A stretch of DNA of 64,000 nucleotides from Microbacterium sp. Its GTDB lineage: Bacteria; Actinomycetota; Actinomycetes; Actinomycetales; Microbacteriaceae. Location: contig QFPM01000001.1 in the NCBI GenBank assembly GCA_003248655.1, positions 273,415-337,414 of the forward strand, read 5' to 3'. Positions 48,747 through 57,516 of the stretch are shown piece after piece. The notes beneath the pieces were generated by a model that saw only the letters and a program-made list of their open reading frames with translations, was not told where the DNA came from and made no database searches. Every line of letters begins with the position of its first letter. Position 1 is the stretch's first letter. Made by a program: the position numbers and the translations under genes.

Positions 48747-49019
48747 TCAGCGCCCCTCGAGGTCGTACGCCTTCAGGAGCTCGGCGACAGCCTGATCGCG
48801 CTGCTCGCCGCCCTCGGCGAACATGTGGGCGACGTGGGTGCGCAGGTGGTTCTCGACGAGCAACTTGTCGAGGGATGCCAGGGCTTTCTGGATCGCGCGC
48901 GACTGCGCGATGACATCCATGCAGTACTCCTCGTTCTCGATCATCTTCGCGAGACCGCGCAGTTGCCCCTCGAGGATGCTCGTGCGATGCAGGGCGCGCT
49001 TCTTGATGTCGTCGATCAC
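48747..49019 (-). CDS. CsoR/RcnR/FrmR-family metal- or aldehyde-sensing repressor
   Basis: The 90-residue all-helical DUF156 repressor has HRTSILEGQLRGLAKMIENEEYCMDVIAQSRAIQKALASLDKLLVENHLRTHV. The copper ligands of CsoR are Cys, His and Cys; here the first Cys (EEYC) and His (ENHLRTH) are present but the third position is His, so it may sense another metal or a different signal. GTG start with TATCCT six bases upstream. Divergent from the DUF445 gene; no metal exporter adjoins. Confidence 0.88.
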   Translation of the reverse strand: MIDDIKKRALHRTSILEGQLRGLAKMIENEEYCMDVIAQSRAIQKALASLDKLLVENHLRTHVAHMFAEGGEQRDQAVAELLKAYDLEGR

Positions 49020-49078
49020 GCCGCCAGGATACGCCGCGCCGCGCGCGGCTCCCGAAACCCGCGTGCCAGACTGACGGC
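49020..49078. promoter_or_regulatory. Divergent leaderless promoters, CsoR-type and DUF445 genes
   Basis: Minus-strand TATCCT (49031-49026) is six bases from the CsoR-type GTG; plus-strand CAGACT (49067-49072) is six bases from the DUF445 ATG. No obvious CsoR operator (C/G-tract with dyad) stands out. Confidence 0.45.
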
Positions 49079-50350
49079 ATGCCCCGTACGCCCACCGAGT
49101 TGCTGAGCCCCGCCGATCAGGAGCGGCGCCGGTCACTGCGGGTCATGAAGGGCGTCGCGCTCGGCGCGCTCGTGTTCATGGCAGTGCTGTTCGTCGTCGC
49201 GTTCGTCACGCAGGAGCGCTACCCCGCGATGTCCTACGTGCGCGCCGCGGCAGAGGGCGGCATGGTCGGCGCGCTGGCCGACTGGTTCGCGGTGACGGCG
49301 CTGTTCCGGCATCCGCTGGGCATCCCGATTCCGCACACGGCGATCATCCCGAAGCGCAAGGACGAGATCGGGCGGAGTCTGGGCGAGTTCATCGAGACCA
49401 ACTTCCTCGCGGGCGAGGTCGTGCGCACGAAGCTCGAATCGACCGCGATCGCAGCGACCGCGGGAGCGTGGCTGAGCGACCCGAAGAACGCGGAGACCGT
49501 CTCGCGCGAGGCGTCGGCGATGGCGACCGGCATCCTCGGGGCGCTCAGCGACGACGAGGTGCAGGACCTCATCAGCGACCTGGCCCGCGAGCACCTACTG
49601 ACGCCCGAGTGGGCGCCGACCATCGGCGGATGGCTCGAGAGGGTGGTGGATGCCGGGGCGCACCACGGCGCCGTCGACCTCGCGATCGACAGCATCGCGA
49701 CGTGGCTGAACTCCAACCGCGACGCGTTCTCGGGTCTCGTCTCGCGCCGGCTGCCGTCGTGGGTGCCGTCGGTCGCCATGCGTCTGGTCGATGACACGGT
49801 CTACAACGAGGCCGTGAAGTTTGCCGCGGCGGTGCAGGCAGACCCCGAGCACCCGGCGCGGCACGCGATCGACGGCTACCTGGGGCGCCTGGGCGAGAAC
49901 CTGCAGCACGACCCCGCGACGATCGCGCGGCTCGAGGAGGCCAAGAGCGCCGTGTTCGACAGTCCGCGGGTGCGCGAGCTCGCGGCCCAGACCTGGAACA
50001 CCGCGAAGGCGGGGCTCCTGCGTTCGCTCGCCGATCCGGGCAGCGCCCTGCGCCGGCGCGTGGTTGCGGCGCTCGGCGAGGTGGGCGAGCGCCTGTCGAC
50101 CGACGCCGCTCTGCAGCACCGTGTCGACACGCGCATCGCGGATGCCGCGGTGTTCCTCGTCGACCGGTACCGCCACGACATCGCCTCGATTATCACCGAC
50201 ACCGTCGAGAAGTGGGACCCGGCCGAGACGACCGAGAAGATCGAGCTGCTCGTCGGCCGCGACCTGCAGTACATCCGCCTGAACGGCACGATCGTCGGCG
50301 CGCTCGCGGGGCTCGCGATCTTCTCGGTAGCCCACGCGCTGCTCGGCTGA
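49079..50350 (+). CDS. DUF445 membrane protein
   Basis: 423 residues. N-terminal membrane helix (about 24-45), then VRAAAEGGMVGALADWFAVTALFRHPLGIPIPHTAIIPKRKDEIG, the DUF445 signature, a long helical middle, and a C-terminal hydrophobic helix (LNGTIVGALAGLAIFSVAHALL). The function is unknown; YheB/YjiN-type relatives are linked to the envelope. Leaderless-type ATG. Divergent from the CsoR-type gene. Confidence 0.88.
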   Translation: MPRTPTELLSPADQERRRSLRVMKGVALGALVFMAVLFVVAFVTQERYPAMSYVRAAAEGGMVGALADWFAVTALFRHPLGIPIPHTAIIPKRKDEIGRSLGEFIETNFLAGEVVRTKLESTAIAATAGAWLSDPKNAETVSREASAMATGILGALSDDEVQDLISDLAREHLLTPEWAPTIGGWLERVVDAGAHHGAVDLAIDSIATWLNSNRDAFSGLVSRRLPSWVPSVAMRLVDDTVYNEAVKFAAAVQADPEHPARHAIDGYLGRLGENLQHDPATIARLEEAKSAVFDSPRVRELAAQTWNTAKAGLLRSLADPGSALRRRVVAALGEVGERLSTDAALQHRVDTRIADAAVFLVDRYRHDIASIITDTVEKWDPAETTEKIELLVGRDLQYIRLNGTIVGALAGLAIFSVAHALLG

Positions 50351-50365
50351 GAGTAGCGTGGAGCC

Positions 50366-50722
50366 GTGAGTGACGGTGACTCCGACCAGCTGCTGTTCAC
50401 CTACGGCACGTTGCAGCACGCCGAGGTGCAGCTCGTCACGTTCGGACGCCTCGTCGCGGGTGAACGCGACACTCTCCCCGGCTACACGATCGACTACGCG
50501 GGGATCGAAGACCAGCGCGTCGTCGAGGTCTCGGGCCTGTCAGTGCACCCGGTGCTGCGGCCGACGGGCAACCCGCTCGACAAGGTCGTGGGTGTGCTGC
50601 TTCACGTCACCGCGGACGAGCTGGAAGCCGCCGACGAGTACGAGGTCTCGCTCTACCGCCGCGTCTCGGTGACGCTCGCGAGCGGGCGTGACGCGTGGGT
50701 GTACATGGGTCCGCCCGCATGA
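50366..50722 (+). CDS. Gamma-glutamylcyclotransferase-like (AIG2/GGCT) protein
   Basis: 118 residues with the GGCT signature LLFTYGTLQHAEVQ and a conserved acidic residue in ADEYEVSLYRR. Family members act on gamma-glutamyl or related side chains; the specific substrate is unknown. GTG start with TAGCGT six bases before it. The stop overlaps the following phosphatase gene as ATGA. Confidence 0.85.
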   Translation: MSDGDSDQLLFTYGTLQHAEVQLVTFGRLVAGERDTLPGYTIDYAGIEDQRVVEVSGLSVHPVLRPTGNPLDKVVGVLLHVTADELEAADEYEVSLYRRVSVTLASGRDAWVYMGPPA

Positions 50723-51186
50723 CGACGCTCGTACTCATCCGCCACGCGAAGAGCGACTGGGGCAGTCCGCACCTCGCCGATCACGACCGCCCGCTGAACG
50801 ACCGGGGGATGCGCGATGCGCCCGCGCTCGCTGCGCGGCTCAAGGACTCGGGCATCCGGCTCGACGCCCTGCTGTCGTCGACCGCGCTACGCGCCCGCAC
50901 AACCGCGGCTTTCTTCGCCGCCGCCTTCGCGCGTGACCCCGAGCTCGACCCGGAACTCTACGGCGCGCCGGCATCCGTTCTGCTCGCCTCTGCCGCCGCG
51001 CGAGGTGCGGATGCCGTCGCGATCGTCGCGCACGACCCCGGTATGACCGTCCTCGCCGAGCGTTTGTCGGGTGGGGGCATCGGCCACATGCCGACCTGCG
51101 GGGTCGCGACGTTCCGGTGGGACACCCCCGAGTGGGCAGTCGCGACCGCGATCGACCCCGCCGAGTGGAGCTTCGACCGTCCCTGA
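50719..51186 (+). CDS. SixA-like histidine phosphatase
   Basis: 155 residues. The N-terminal LVLIRHAKSDWGS has the phosphohistidine RHG-type motif (here RHA), followed by DRPLNDRGMRDAPAL and a second His in VAHDPGM. SixA proteins remove phosphate from phosphohistidine in phosphorelays or PTS proteins. The ATG overlaps the upstream stop, indicating a two-gene operon with the GGCT-like protein. Confidence 0.88.
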   Translation: MTTLVLIRHAKSDWGSPHLADHDRPLNDRGMRDAPALAARLKDSGIRLDALLSSTALRARTTAAFFAAAFARDPELDPELYGAPASVLLASAAARGADAVAIVAHDPGMTVLAERLSGGGIGHMPTCGVATFRWDTPEWAVATAIDPAEWSFDRP

Positions 51187-51212
51187 CCCCGCGGTGACGC
51201 GCGGCCGTGCGA

Positions 51213-52214
51213 TCAGCGCACGACGAGACGGGGTTCGACGAGCACGTGCGCTTCGTGGGGCACAGCGACACGCGCCACGATGTCGCGACCACCCGCGAGG
51301 AGGAGATCGAGAGCACCGGATGCCACGGCTTCGGGCATCTGCTCGACGCTCGACAAGCCGAGTGCCTCGGCCGCGGGGGTGTTGTCGAAACCGATGATCG
51401 GAAGCCTGGGCCGCCCCGAGGTGACGGCGGCGAGGTGGGCGCCGACGGCGAGCGCGTCGCTCGCGCAAACGAGCGCGTCGAACGCGTCGCCTGCCAGCGC
51501 TGTCTCGACGACCTCGCGGGCGCTGGCGACGTTCTCCGCGCTCGTGAGCCGCACGCCACCGCCCCGCGCCGGGAGCGTCTCGCGCCAGCCGCGCTCGCGC
51601 TCGTCGCCGGTGCCCGAGCCCTGCGGCCAGCCGAGGAACCCGACGCGGGGCCCCGCCGTCGCCAGCGCGTGGCGCGTCGCCTGGGCGGTTCCTGCCGCGC
51701 CGTCGACGTCGACCCATAGGTGCGCGGGCGCGCCGACGTCGTCCTCGCCCCACGGGCGTCCGAACGCCACGAACGGCACAGCGTGCTCGGTGAGCCACTG
51801 CGAGCGGGGGTCCCCGGCGAAGGTGCCCGTGATCACGACGGCGTCGATGTCGCCACCGTCGCGGAGGTCGGCCATGCGCCGGATCTCCTCCTCGGGCGAC
51901 CGCGCCGCGTAGAGCATTACGCGCAGGCCACGCTCCCCCGCGGTCTCGGTCAACGCGTGCACGAACCGGTCGAGAACGGCTCCCGAGATGCCGCCCGCGT
52001 AGGGATCGAGGTGGATGCCGAGGGTAGAGCTGCGGCGCGTGCGCAAGCGGCGCGCTGACGCATGCGGCGCGTACCCGAGTCGGCGGATCACGTCCTGCAC
52101 CCGCTCGCGCGTCTGTTCGCGGACGACCGCCGGCGAGTTCAGCACATTGCTCACCGTCTGCCGCGAGACGCCCGCGGCGCGGGCGACGTCCTCGATCGTC
52201 GCGGGTCTGTTCAT
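51213..52214 (-). CDS. LacI-family regulator of the second sugar locus
   Basis: 333 residues. DNA-binding head TIEDVARAAGVSRQTVSNVLN, hinge PHASARRLRTRRSSTLGI, then the periplasmic-binding-like domain. Divergent from the following binding-protein/permease/debranching operon, with two operator-like palindromes between them. The open frame further upstream covers the operators and is not coding. Probably a repressor relieved by an alpha-glucoside. Confidence 0.9.
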   Translation of the reverse strand: MNRPATIEDVARAAGVSRQTVSNVLNSPAVVREQTRERVQDVIRRLGYAPHASARRLRTRRSSTLGIHLDPYAGGISGAVLDRFVHALTETAGERGLRVMLYAARSPEEEIRRMADLRDGGDIDAVVITGTFAGDPRSQWLTEHAVPFVAFGRPWGEDDVGAPAHLWVDVDGAAGTAQATRHALATAGPRVGFLGWPQGSGTGDERERGWRETLPARGGGVRLTSAENVASAREVVETALAGDAFDALVCASDALAVGAHLAAVTSGRPRLPIIGFDNTPAAEALGLSSVEQMPEAVASGALDLLLAGGRDIVARVAVPHEAHVLVEPRLVVR

Positions 52215-52271
52215 TCGGGTCCCTGTCTTGACTGCGGATGCCGGCCGCTCTATCGTGTCAAGCATCCCACA

Positions 52272-52319
52272 GTTTGAACGATCAAACCCGCAACGGGCTC
52301 GGCCGTTTGAACGTTCAAA
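52272..52319. promoter_or_regulatory. Two LacI-type operators
   Basis: GTTTGAACGATCAAAC (52272-52287) and the perfect palindrome TTTGAACGTTCAAA (52306-52319) share TTTGAACG; their centres are 33 bases apart, about three helical turns, so two dimers would sit on one face of the DNA. They lie between the LacI start (52214) and the binding-protein start (52390). Confidence 0.85.
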
Positions 52320-52389
52320 GGGACGATCATGATGATCAGCCACCACGCGGGTCCGACGACGGACCCCGCACCGTTTCGAAGGAGATGCG

Positions 52390-53643
52390 ATGAAGCGACA
52401 CACAGCACGGACGCTGCTCGCCACGGGAGGTCTCGCGGTCGTCACCGCGCTGACGCTCACCGGCTGCGGCCAGGGGTTCGATGAGACAAGCCCCAGCGGC
52501 GATGCGGGAGGACTCACTTCCTCCGACGACGCACTCACGATCATGATCGGCTCGAGCGGTGACGCCGAGACGAAGGCGGTAGAGGATGCCGTCGCCGCAT
52601 GGTCGAGCGAGTCGGGCGTCGACGCGAGCGTCGTTGCCGCGACCGATCTCGCCCAGCAGCTCTCGCAGGGCTTCGCCGCGGGTTCCCCGCCCGACCTGTT
52701 CTACCTCGGCTCCGACCAGCTTGCCGGCTTCGCGGAGAACGGCTCGCTCAAGGCCTACGGTGACCAGCTTGAGAACAAGGACGACTTCTACCCGTCGCTC
52801 GTGCAGAACTTCACCTACGACGGCTCGTTCTACTGCGCCCCGAAGGACTTCTCGACGCTGCAGCTGATCATCAACGAGGGTCTCTGGACCGCCGCCGGAC
52901 TCACCGACGCCGATGTTCCGACCACCTGGGACCAGCTCGCCGACGTCGCCGCGAAGCTTACCTCCGGCTCGACGAAGGGACTCGTGTTCGGCGGAGAGTT
53001 CGCCCGAGTCGGCGCCTTCATGGCGCAGGCCGGCGGTCGCCTCGTCTCCGAAGACGGCACCACCGCCGAGGCCAACAGCGACGCCAACGTCGACGCTCTC
53101 ACCTACGTGCAGCAGCACCTGCAGGACGGCACGTTCGCCTATGCGGCAGACGTCGGCGCGGGCTGGGGCGGCGAGGCGTTCGGCAAGCAGCTGGGCGCGA
53201 TGACGATCGAGGGCAACTGGATCACCGGCGCACTCGGCGACTATCCGGACGTGAAGGCGAAGTTCGTCGAGCTTCCGGCGGGCCCCGCCGGACAGGGCAC
53301 GCTGCAGTTCACGAACTGCTGGGGTATGGCTGCCGACAGCCCCAACCAGCAGGCGGCGCTTGACCTCGTCCAGTACCTCACGAGCGCCGACCAGCAGCTC
53401 GCGTTCTCGAAGGCGTTCGGCCCGATGCCGTCGGTGCAGTCTGCCGCGGACGAGTGGACGAGCGAGAACCCCGACCTCGTGGCGTTCCTCACGGGTGCCG
53501 ACTACGCGCAGGGCGTGCCCACCAACAAGGGCGCCTCCGATGTCATCTCGGACTTCAACGCGCAGCTCGAGTCGCTGAAGACCGGCGACCCGAAGGCTAT
53601 CCTCGACTCGGTGCAGACGAACCTCGAGGCCGTCGTCGGCTGA
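52390..53643 (+). CDS. Sugar ABC transporter substrate-binding lipoprotein
   Basis: 417 residues. Lipoprotein signal peptide ending LTLTGC, then a family 1 solute-binding domain: ALTIMIGSSGDAETKAVEDAVAAW, GSPPDLFYLGSDQLAGFAENG, QLGAMTIEGNWITGAL. AGGAG precedes the ATG. First gene of an operon with two permeases and a debranching-type glycosidase, so it probably binds an alpha-linked oligosaccharide. The sequence is only distantly like the MalE-type protein at 12642. Confidence 0.92.
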   Translation: MKRHTARTLLATGGLAVVTALTLTGCGQGFDETSPSGDAGGLTSSDDALTIMIGSSGDAETKAVEDAVAAWSSESGVDASVVAATDLAQQLSQGFAAGSPPDLFYLGSDQLAGFAENGSLKAYGDQLENKDDFYPSLVQNFTYDGSFYCAPKDFSTLQLIINEGLWTAAGLTDADVPTTWDQLADVAAKLTSGSTKGLVFGGEFARVGAFMAQAGGRLVSEDGTTAEANSDANVDALTYVQQHLQDGTFAYAADVGAGWGGEAFGKQLGAMTIEGNWITGALGDYPDVKAKFVELPAGPAGQGTLQFTNCWGMAADSPNQQAALDLVQYLTSADQQLAFSKAFGPMPSVQSAADEWTSENPDLVAFLTGADYAQGVPTNKGASDVISDFNAQLESLKTGDPKAILDSVQTNLEAVVG

Positions 53644-53647
53644 GCCC

Positions 53648-54772
53648 ATGACCACGACCGCCGCACCCGCGACGGCGACGCCCCGGTCGCCCTCTCCTCG
53701 ACGGTCCCGCTCCGGCGGGACCCGTCGAGGGGAGGCGACCGCGGGATGGTTGTTCGTCCTTCCCGTCATCCTGATCCTCGGCACGTTCCTGTTCATCCCC
53801 GTGCTGATGGCGCTCTGGGTCAGCTTCTCGGACTGGTCCGGCCGGGGTAGCCCGCTCTCGTCGAACGTGAGCTTTGTCGGCCTCGACAACTACGCCGCCA
53901 TCACGACCGCCGGCGGGCTTCCGACCCGCGACTTCGGCATTGCTCTGCGCAACAACGCCTGGTACGTCCTGCTGGTGGTGCCGCTGCAGACTGCGCTGTC
54001 GCTCTTCCTCGCGGTGCTCGTGAGCCGCCGCATCCTTCGCGGGCGCGGCTTCTTCCGCACCGCCTTCTACTTTCCCTCGGTGACGAGCTCGGTCGCGATC
54101 ACCGTGCTGTGGCTGTTCCTGTTCTCGTTCGCCGGGCCGGTCAATGCGATGATCGCGTCGCTCGGCGGCAGCGGCCCCAACTGGTTCAGCGACCCGCGCG
54201 GCATCGTGCACGTCGCCCTCAGCGCGGTCGGGGTGCAGAGCGGAACGGGCGTACTGACCGGCGGCGACTTCCTCGGCGTCACGTGGTGGGACTGGCTGGC
54301 CGGGCCCTCCGTCGCGATGTCGGCCCTGATCCTGATGGCCGTGTTCACGACGAGCGGCACCTTCATGCTGCTGTTCATCGCGGCCCTGCAGAACGTCGGC
54401 TACGAGCTGACCGAGGCGGGCATGATGGACGGCGCGAACGGCTGGCAGCGGTTCTGGCACATCACGCTGCCGCAGCTGCGGCCGACGCTGTTCACCGTCA
54501 TCACGCTCGGACTCATCGGATGCTGGCAGGTGTTCGACCAGATCTACACCGGCACGCAGGGCGGTCCCGCCAAGACCACCGTGACGCCCGCCTATCTGTC
54601 GTACACGGCCGCCTTCCAGAACCAGAACTGGGGCGTGGGCGCCGCGATCGCGTTCATTCTGTTCCTCATCATCATCTTCTTCACCGTCGTGCAGCGTTGG
54701 GTTCTGCGCGACCGCCCGGTCTCGCGGCGCCGCATCCGCGCCTACGAAGCGAAGACGGAGGTCACGCGATGA
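53648..54772 (+). CDS. Sugar ABC transporter permease (first)
   Basis: 374 residues. An Arg/Ser/Pro-rich cytoplasmic N-terminus (1-33) is followed by GWLFVLPVILILGTFLFIPVL (helix 1) and the permease core with EAA motif TEAGMMDGANGWQRFWHITLP. A longer than usual loop (about residues 175-220, GPNWFSDPRGIVHV) lies before the fourth helix. The ATG is 4 bases after the binding-protein stop. DNA for the N-terminus forms a strong hairpin (separate entry). Its stop overlaps the next gene (ATGA). Confidence 0.92.
   Translation: MTTTAAPATATPRSPSPRRSRSGGTRRGEATAGWLFVLPVILILGTFLFIPVLMALWVSFSDWSGRGSPLSSNVSFVGLDNYAAITTAGGLPTRDFGIALRNNAWYVLLVVPLQTALSLFLAVLVSRRILRGRGFFRTAFYFPSVTSSVAITVLWLFLFSFAGPVNAMIASLGGSGPNWFSDPRGIVHVALSAVGVQSGTGVLTGGDFLGVTWWDWLAGPSVAMSALILMAVFTTSGTFMLLFIAALQNVGYELTEAGMMDGANGWQRFWHITLPQLRPTLFTVITLGLIGCWQVFDQIYTGTQGGPAKTTVTPAYLSYTAAFQNQNWGVGAAIAFILFLIIIFFTVVQRWVLRDRPVSRRRIRAYEAKTEVTR
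53686..53739 (+). promoter_or_regulatory. Long hairpin in the 5' coding region of the first permease
   Basis: Left arm GTCGCCCTCTCCTCGACGG plus TCCCGC (53686-53710), loop TCCG, right arm 53715-53739. About 20 of 25 positions pair, including the whole loop-proximal TCCCGC/GCGGGA. It begins 38 bases into the permease gene, in codons for its disordered tail, and could reduce permease translation or stabilise the binding-protein mRNA. Confidence 0.65.
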
Positions 54773-55614
54773 GCCGCCGCATCACACCGTCGAGCCTCGC
54801 CGGCCAGGTGACCCTCTACGCTCTGCTGACGGCGCTCGCTCTGATCTACATCTACCCGTTCCTCGTGCAGGTTGCGACCTCCTTCAAGACCGAGCAGGAT
54901 GCGGCGTCCGACCCGATCTCGCTCATTCCGCAGACCTTCACGACCGCGGCTTATGAGCGACTGTTCCTCCACAGCGACTTCCCGCTGTGGTTCGTGAACT
55001 CCACCGTCGTGACGATCGTCGTGACCCTCAGCCGCGTGTTCTTCGTGTCGCTCGCCGGCTACGCGCTGGCGCGGCTGCGCTTCCGCGGACGCGGTCTCGT
55101 CTTCGCCCTCGTCGTGGGCGTCATGGCCGTTCCCGCGGTCGTGCTCCTCATTCCGAAGTTCCTCGTGCTCAACCAGCTCGGCCTGTACGACTCGTACGCG
55201 GGCATGATCCTGCCGCTGCTCGTGGATGCCGCGGGCGTGTTCATCATGAAGAACTTCTTCGAGTCGATTCCCGCCTCCGTCGAAGAGCAGGCGCGCATCG
55301 ACGGCGCCGGGACGTTCCGCGTGTTCTGGTCGATCGTGCTGCCGATGGCGCGGCCCGCGCTCGTCACGATCGTGATCCTCTCGTTCCAGGGGTCGTGGAA
55401 CGAGCTCAGCCACTTCATCGTGTCGACCCAGTCGCCCGGCCTCACGACCCTCACGAAGGGCGTGGCTTCGCTGGCATCCGGGCAGCTGAGTCAGGGAACT
55501 CAATACCCGCTGAAGCTCGCCGCGGCGGCGATCATGACGATCCCGGTAGCGGTGCTGTTCTTCATCTTCCAGAAGCGGATCATGAACACGAGCGAAGGGG
55601 CGGTGAAGGGATGA
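54769..55614 (+). CDS. Sugar ABC transporter permease (second)
   Basis: 281 residues, six predicted helices, first helix LYALLTALALIYIYPFLVQV, EAA motif ASVEEQARIDGAGTFRVFWSIVLP. It pairs with the preceding permease. The ATG overlaps the upstream stop and its own stop overlaps the glycosidase gene (both ATGA). The longer open frame upstream is a shadow. Confidence 0.93.
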   Translation: MSRRITPSSLAGQVTLYALLTALALIYIYPFLVQVATSFKTEQDAASDPISLIPQTFTTAAYERLFLHSDFPLWFVNSTVVTIVVTLSRVFFVSLAGYALARLRFRGRGLVFALVVGVMAVPAVVLLIPKFLVLNQLGLYDSYAGMILPLLVDAAGVFIMKNFFESIPASVEEQARIDGAGTFRVFWSIVLPMARPALVTIVILSFQGSWNELSHFIVSTQSPGLTTLTKGVASLASGQLSQGTQYPLKLAAAAIMTIPVAVLFFIFQKRIMNTSEGAVKG

Positions 55615-57509
55615 CGGGCGACCTCCAGCCGTTCCTCAACGACCGCACGGTCGTCCTGACGGCGCCCACACAGGCGTGGTCAGGATCGAGCGGAGACATG
55701 GGCGACGCGGCGATCGACGGGTTCTACCACGGCGATACGCGCTTCGTCCGCGCCCTCTCGGTCGCCTACGCGGCACCCGACGGGGACTTCGTGCCCCCGG
55801 AGTGGATCCTTGCCACCTCGGCGAACGCGTCCAGCGCCCGGTTCGACGCCCTGCTGCGAGGGATCGACGACCCCACACCGGATCCGAAGGTGCGCCTGGA
55901 GCGCGTGCGCGAGGTGACCGAGGGGCGTCTCGCAGAGACGCTGACCGTCCGCTCGCACCTCCCCGGGCCGACACGGCTCAGGCTCCGGGTGCAGGTGACC
56001 GTCGACGCCACTCCCCTGCAGCAGGTGAAGTCGGGCGCCACGGTGATGAATGCCGGGGTGAGCGTTGCCGCGACCGCGTCGGGCGCCGCGGTCGCCACAG
56101 GTGACGTGACGCTCGAGATGGACGGCCCCGGCGCTCGAGTGAGCCTCGACGGCGGAGTGCTCGCGCTCGAGTGGACGCTGACGGTTCCGCCGCGCGGCTC
56201 AGCCTCGGCCACGTGGCAGGTCACGGCCCACGACCCGTCTATCGTCGTGCGCGCCGCGGCGGGGCCCGCACCGTGGCCCGCGCCGGCCCCTGTCGCGGGC
56301 GCCGATCCGCGCCTGCCGCGCTGGACGCACCGCGCGCTCGCCGACCTCTCGGCGCTGCGCCTCACGCTGCCGGGCGAGCCCGACGACGTCTTCCTCGCCG
56401 CCGGTGCGCCGTGGTTTTTCACGCTGTTCGGGCGAGACTCCCTGTGGGCGGCGCGGCTGCTGCTGCCGCTCGACGCGTCGATCGCGGCATCCACTCTTCG
56501 GGTGCTCGCGCGACTGCAGGGCACGACGTACGACCCCGCGACGGCGCAGCAGCCCGGGAAGATCATGCACGAACTTCGCGCGGGCGCCCTCACGCTACCC
56601 GGCGAAGGGATCGTCCTGCCGCCGCTCTACTACGGCACGGTCGACGCGACTCCGCTCTGGGTATGTCTTCTCGCCGATGCGGCCGACACGATGGCGGATG
56701 CCGAGGTGGAGTCGCTCCTCCCCCACCTCGAGGCGGCGCTGGCATGGATCACGACCTCCGCCGGCGACGACGGTTTCCTCGACTACGTCGATGAGACGGG
56801 CCACGGCCTGTCGAACCAGGGGTGGAAAGACTCCGGAGACTCGATCCAGTGGCGTTCTGGCGCTCTCGCCGAGGGTCCGATCGCGCTCTGCGAGGTGCAG
56901 GGCTACGCCTACGAGGCGGCGATCGGCGGCGCCCGCCTGCTCGACCGGTTCGCGCGACCGGGGGGCGATGCCTTGCGGGCGTGGGCGGCGTCGCTCAAAG
57001 TCCGCTTCGCCGAGCGGTTCTGGGTGACCACGCCGGAGGGCCGTTACCCGGCCATCGCTCTCGATCAGGGCGGCCAGGCGGTCGACACGCTGACCTCGAA
57101 CATCGGGCATCTGCTCGGCACCGGCATCCTCGACCCGGAGGACGAAGCGGCCGTCTCGACGCTGCTGGTCGGGCGGACGATGTCGTCGGGATTCGGAGTT
57201 CGGACCCTCTCGACCGATGCCGGCGGCTACTGGCCGCTCAGCTACCACGGCGGAAGCGTCTGGACGCACGACACCGCGATCATCGCCCGCGGCATGTCGC
57301 TCGCCGGAAGAGACGACGATGCGAGCGCGGTCGTCGCCGAGATGCTCGCGGCGGCCGAGGCGTTCGACTACCGGGTCCCCGAACTGCACGCCGGCGATCC
57401 GGCGAGCGAGGCGTCCGCCCCTGCGCCGTATCCGGCGGCGTGCCGTCCGCAGGCCTGGTCCGCGGCGGCCGCGGTCACGGCGTGGGACGTGCTCCGGCGT
57501 AACGGCTGA
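55611..57509 (+). CDS. Amylo-alpha-1,6-glucosidase/glycogen-debranching-type glycosidase
   Basis: 632 residues, no signal peptide. An N-terminal beta-sandwich domain (about 1-240; GFYHGDTRFVRALSV) is typical of the GDE N-terminal family; the C-terminal (alpha/alpha)6 barrel carries PWFFTLFGRDSLWAARLLLP, LPPLYYGTVDATPLWV, and YWPLSYHGGSVWTHDTAIIARG. It probably hydrolyses alpha-linked glucosides brought in by the transporter. Start ATG 55611 overlaps the permease stop. The exact bond specificity is not predictable. Confidence 0.88.
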   Translation: MTGDLQPFLNDRTVVLTAPTQAWSGSSGDMGDAAIDGFYHGDTRFVRALSVAYAAPDGDFVPPEWILATSANASSARFDALLRGIDDPTPDPKVRLERVREVTEGRLAETLTVRSHLPGPTRLRLRVQVTVDATPLQQVKSGATVMNAGVSVAATASGAAVATGDVTLEMDGPGARVSLDGGVLALEWTLTVPPRGSASATWQVTAHDPSIVVRAAAGPAPWPAPAPVAGADPRLPRWTHRALADLSALRLTLPGEPDDVFLAAGAPWFFTLFGRDSLWAARLLLPLDASIAASTLRVLARLQGTTYDPATAQQPGKIMHELRAGALTLPGEGIVLPPLYYGTVDATPLWVCLLADAADTMADAEVESLLPHLEAALAWITTSAGDDGFLDYVDETGHGLSNQGWKDSGDSIQWRSGALAEGPIALCEVQGYAYEAAIGGARLLDRFARPGGDALRAWAASLKVRFAERFWVTTPEGRYPAIALDQGGQAVDTLTSNIGHLLGTGILDPEDEAAVSTLLVGRTMSSGFGVRTLSTDAGGYWPLSYHGGSVWTHDTAIIARGMSLAGRDDDASAVVAEMLAAAEAFDYRVPELHAGDPASEASAPAPYPAACRPQAWSAAAAVTAWDVLRRNG

Positions 57510-57516
57510 GCGCGAG

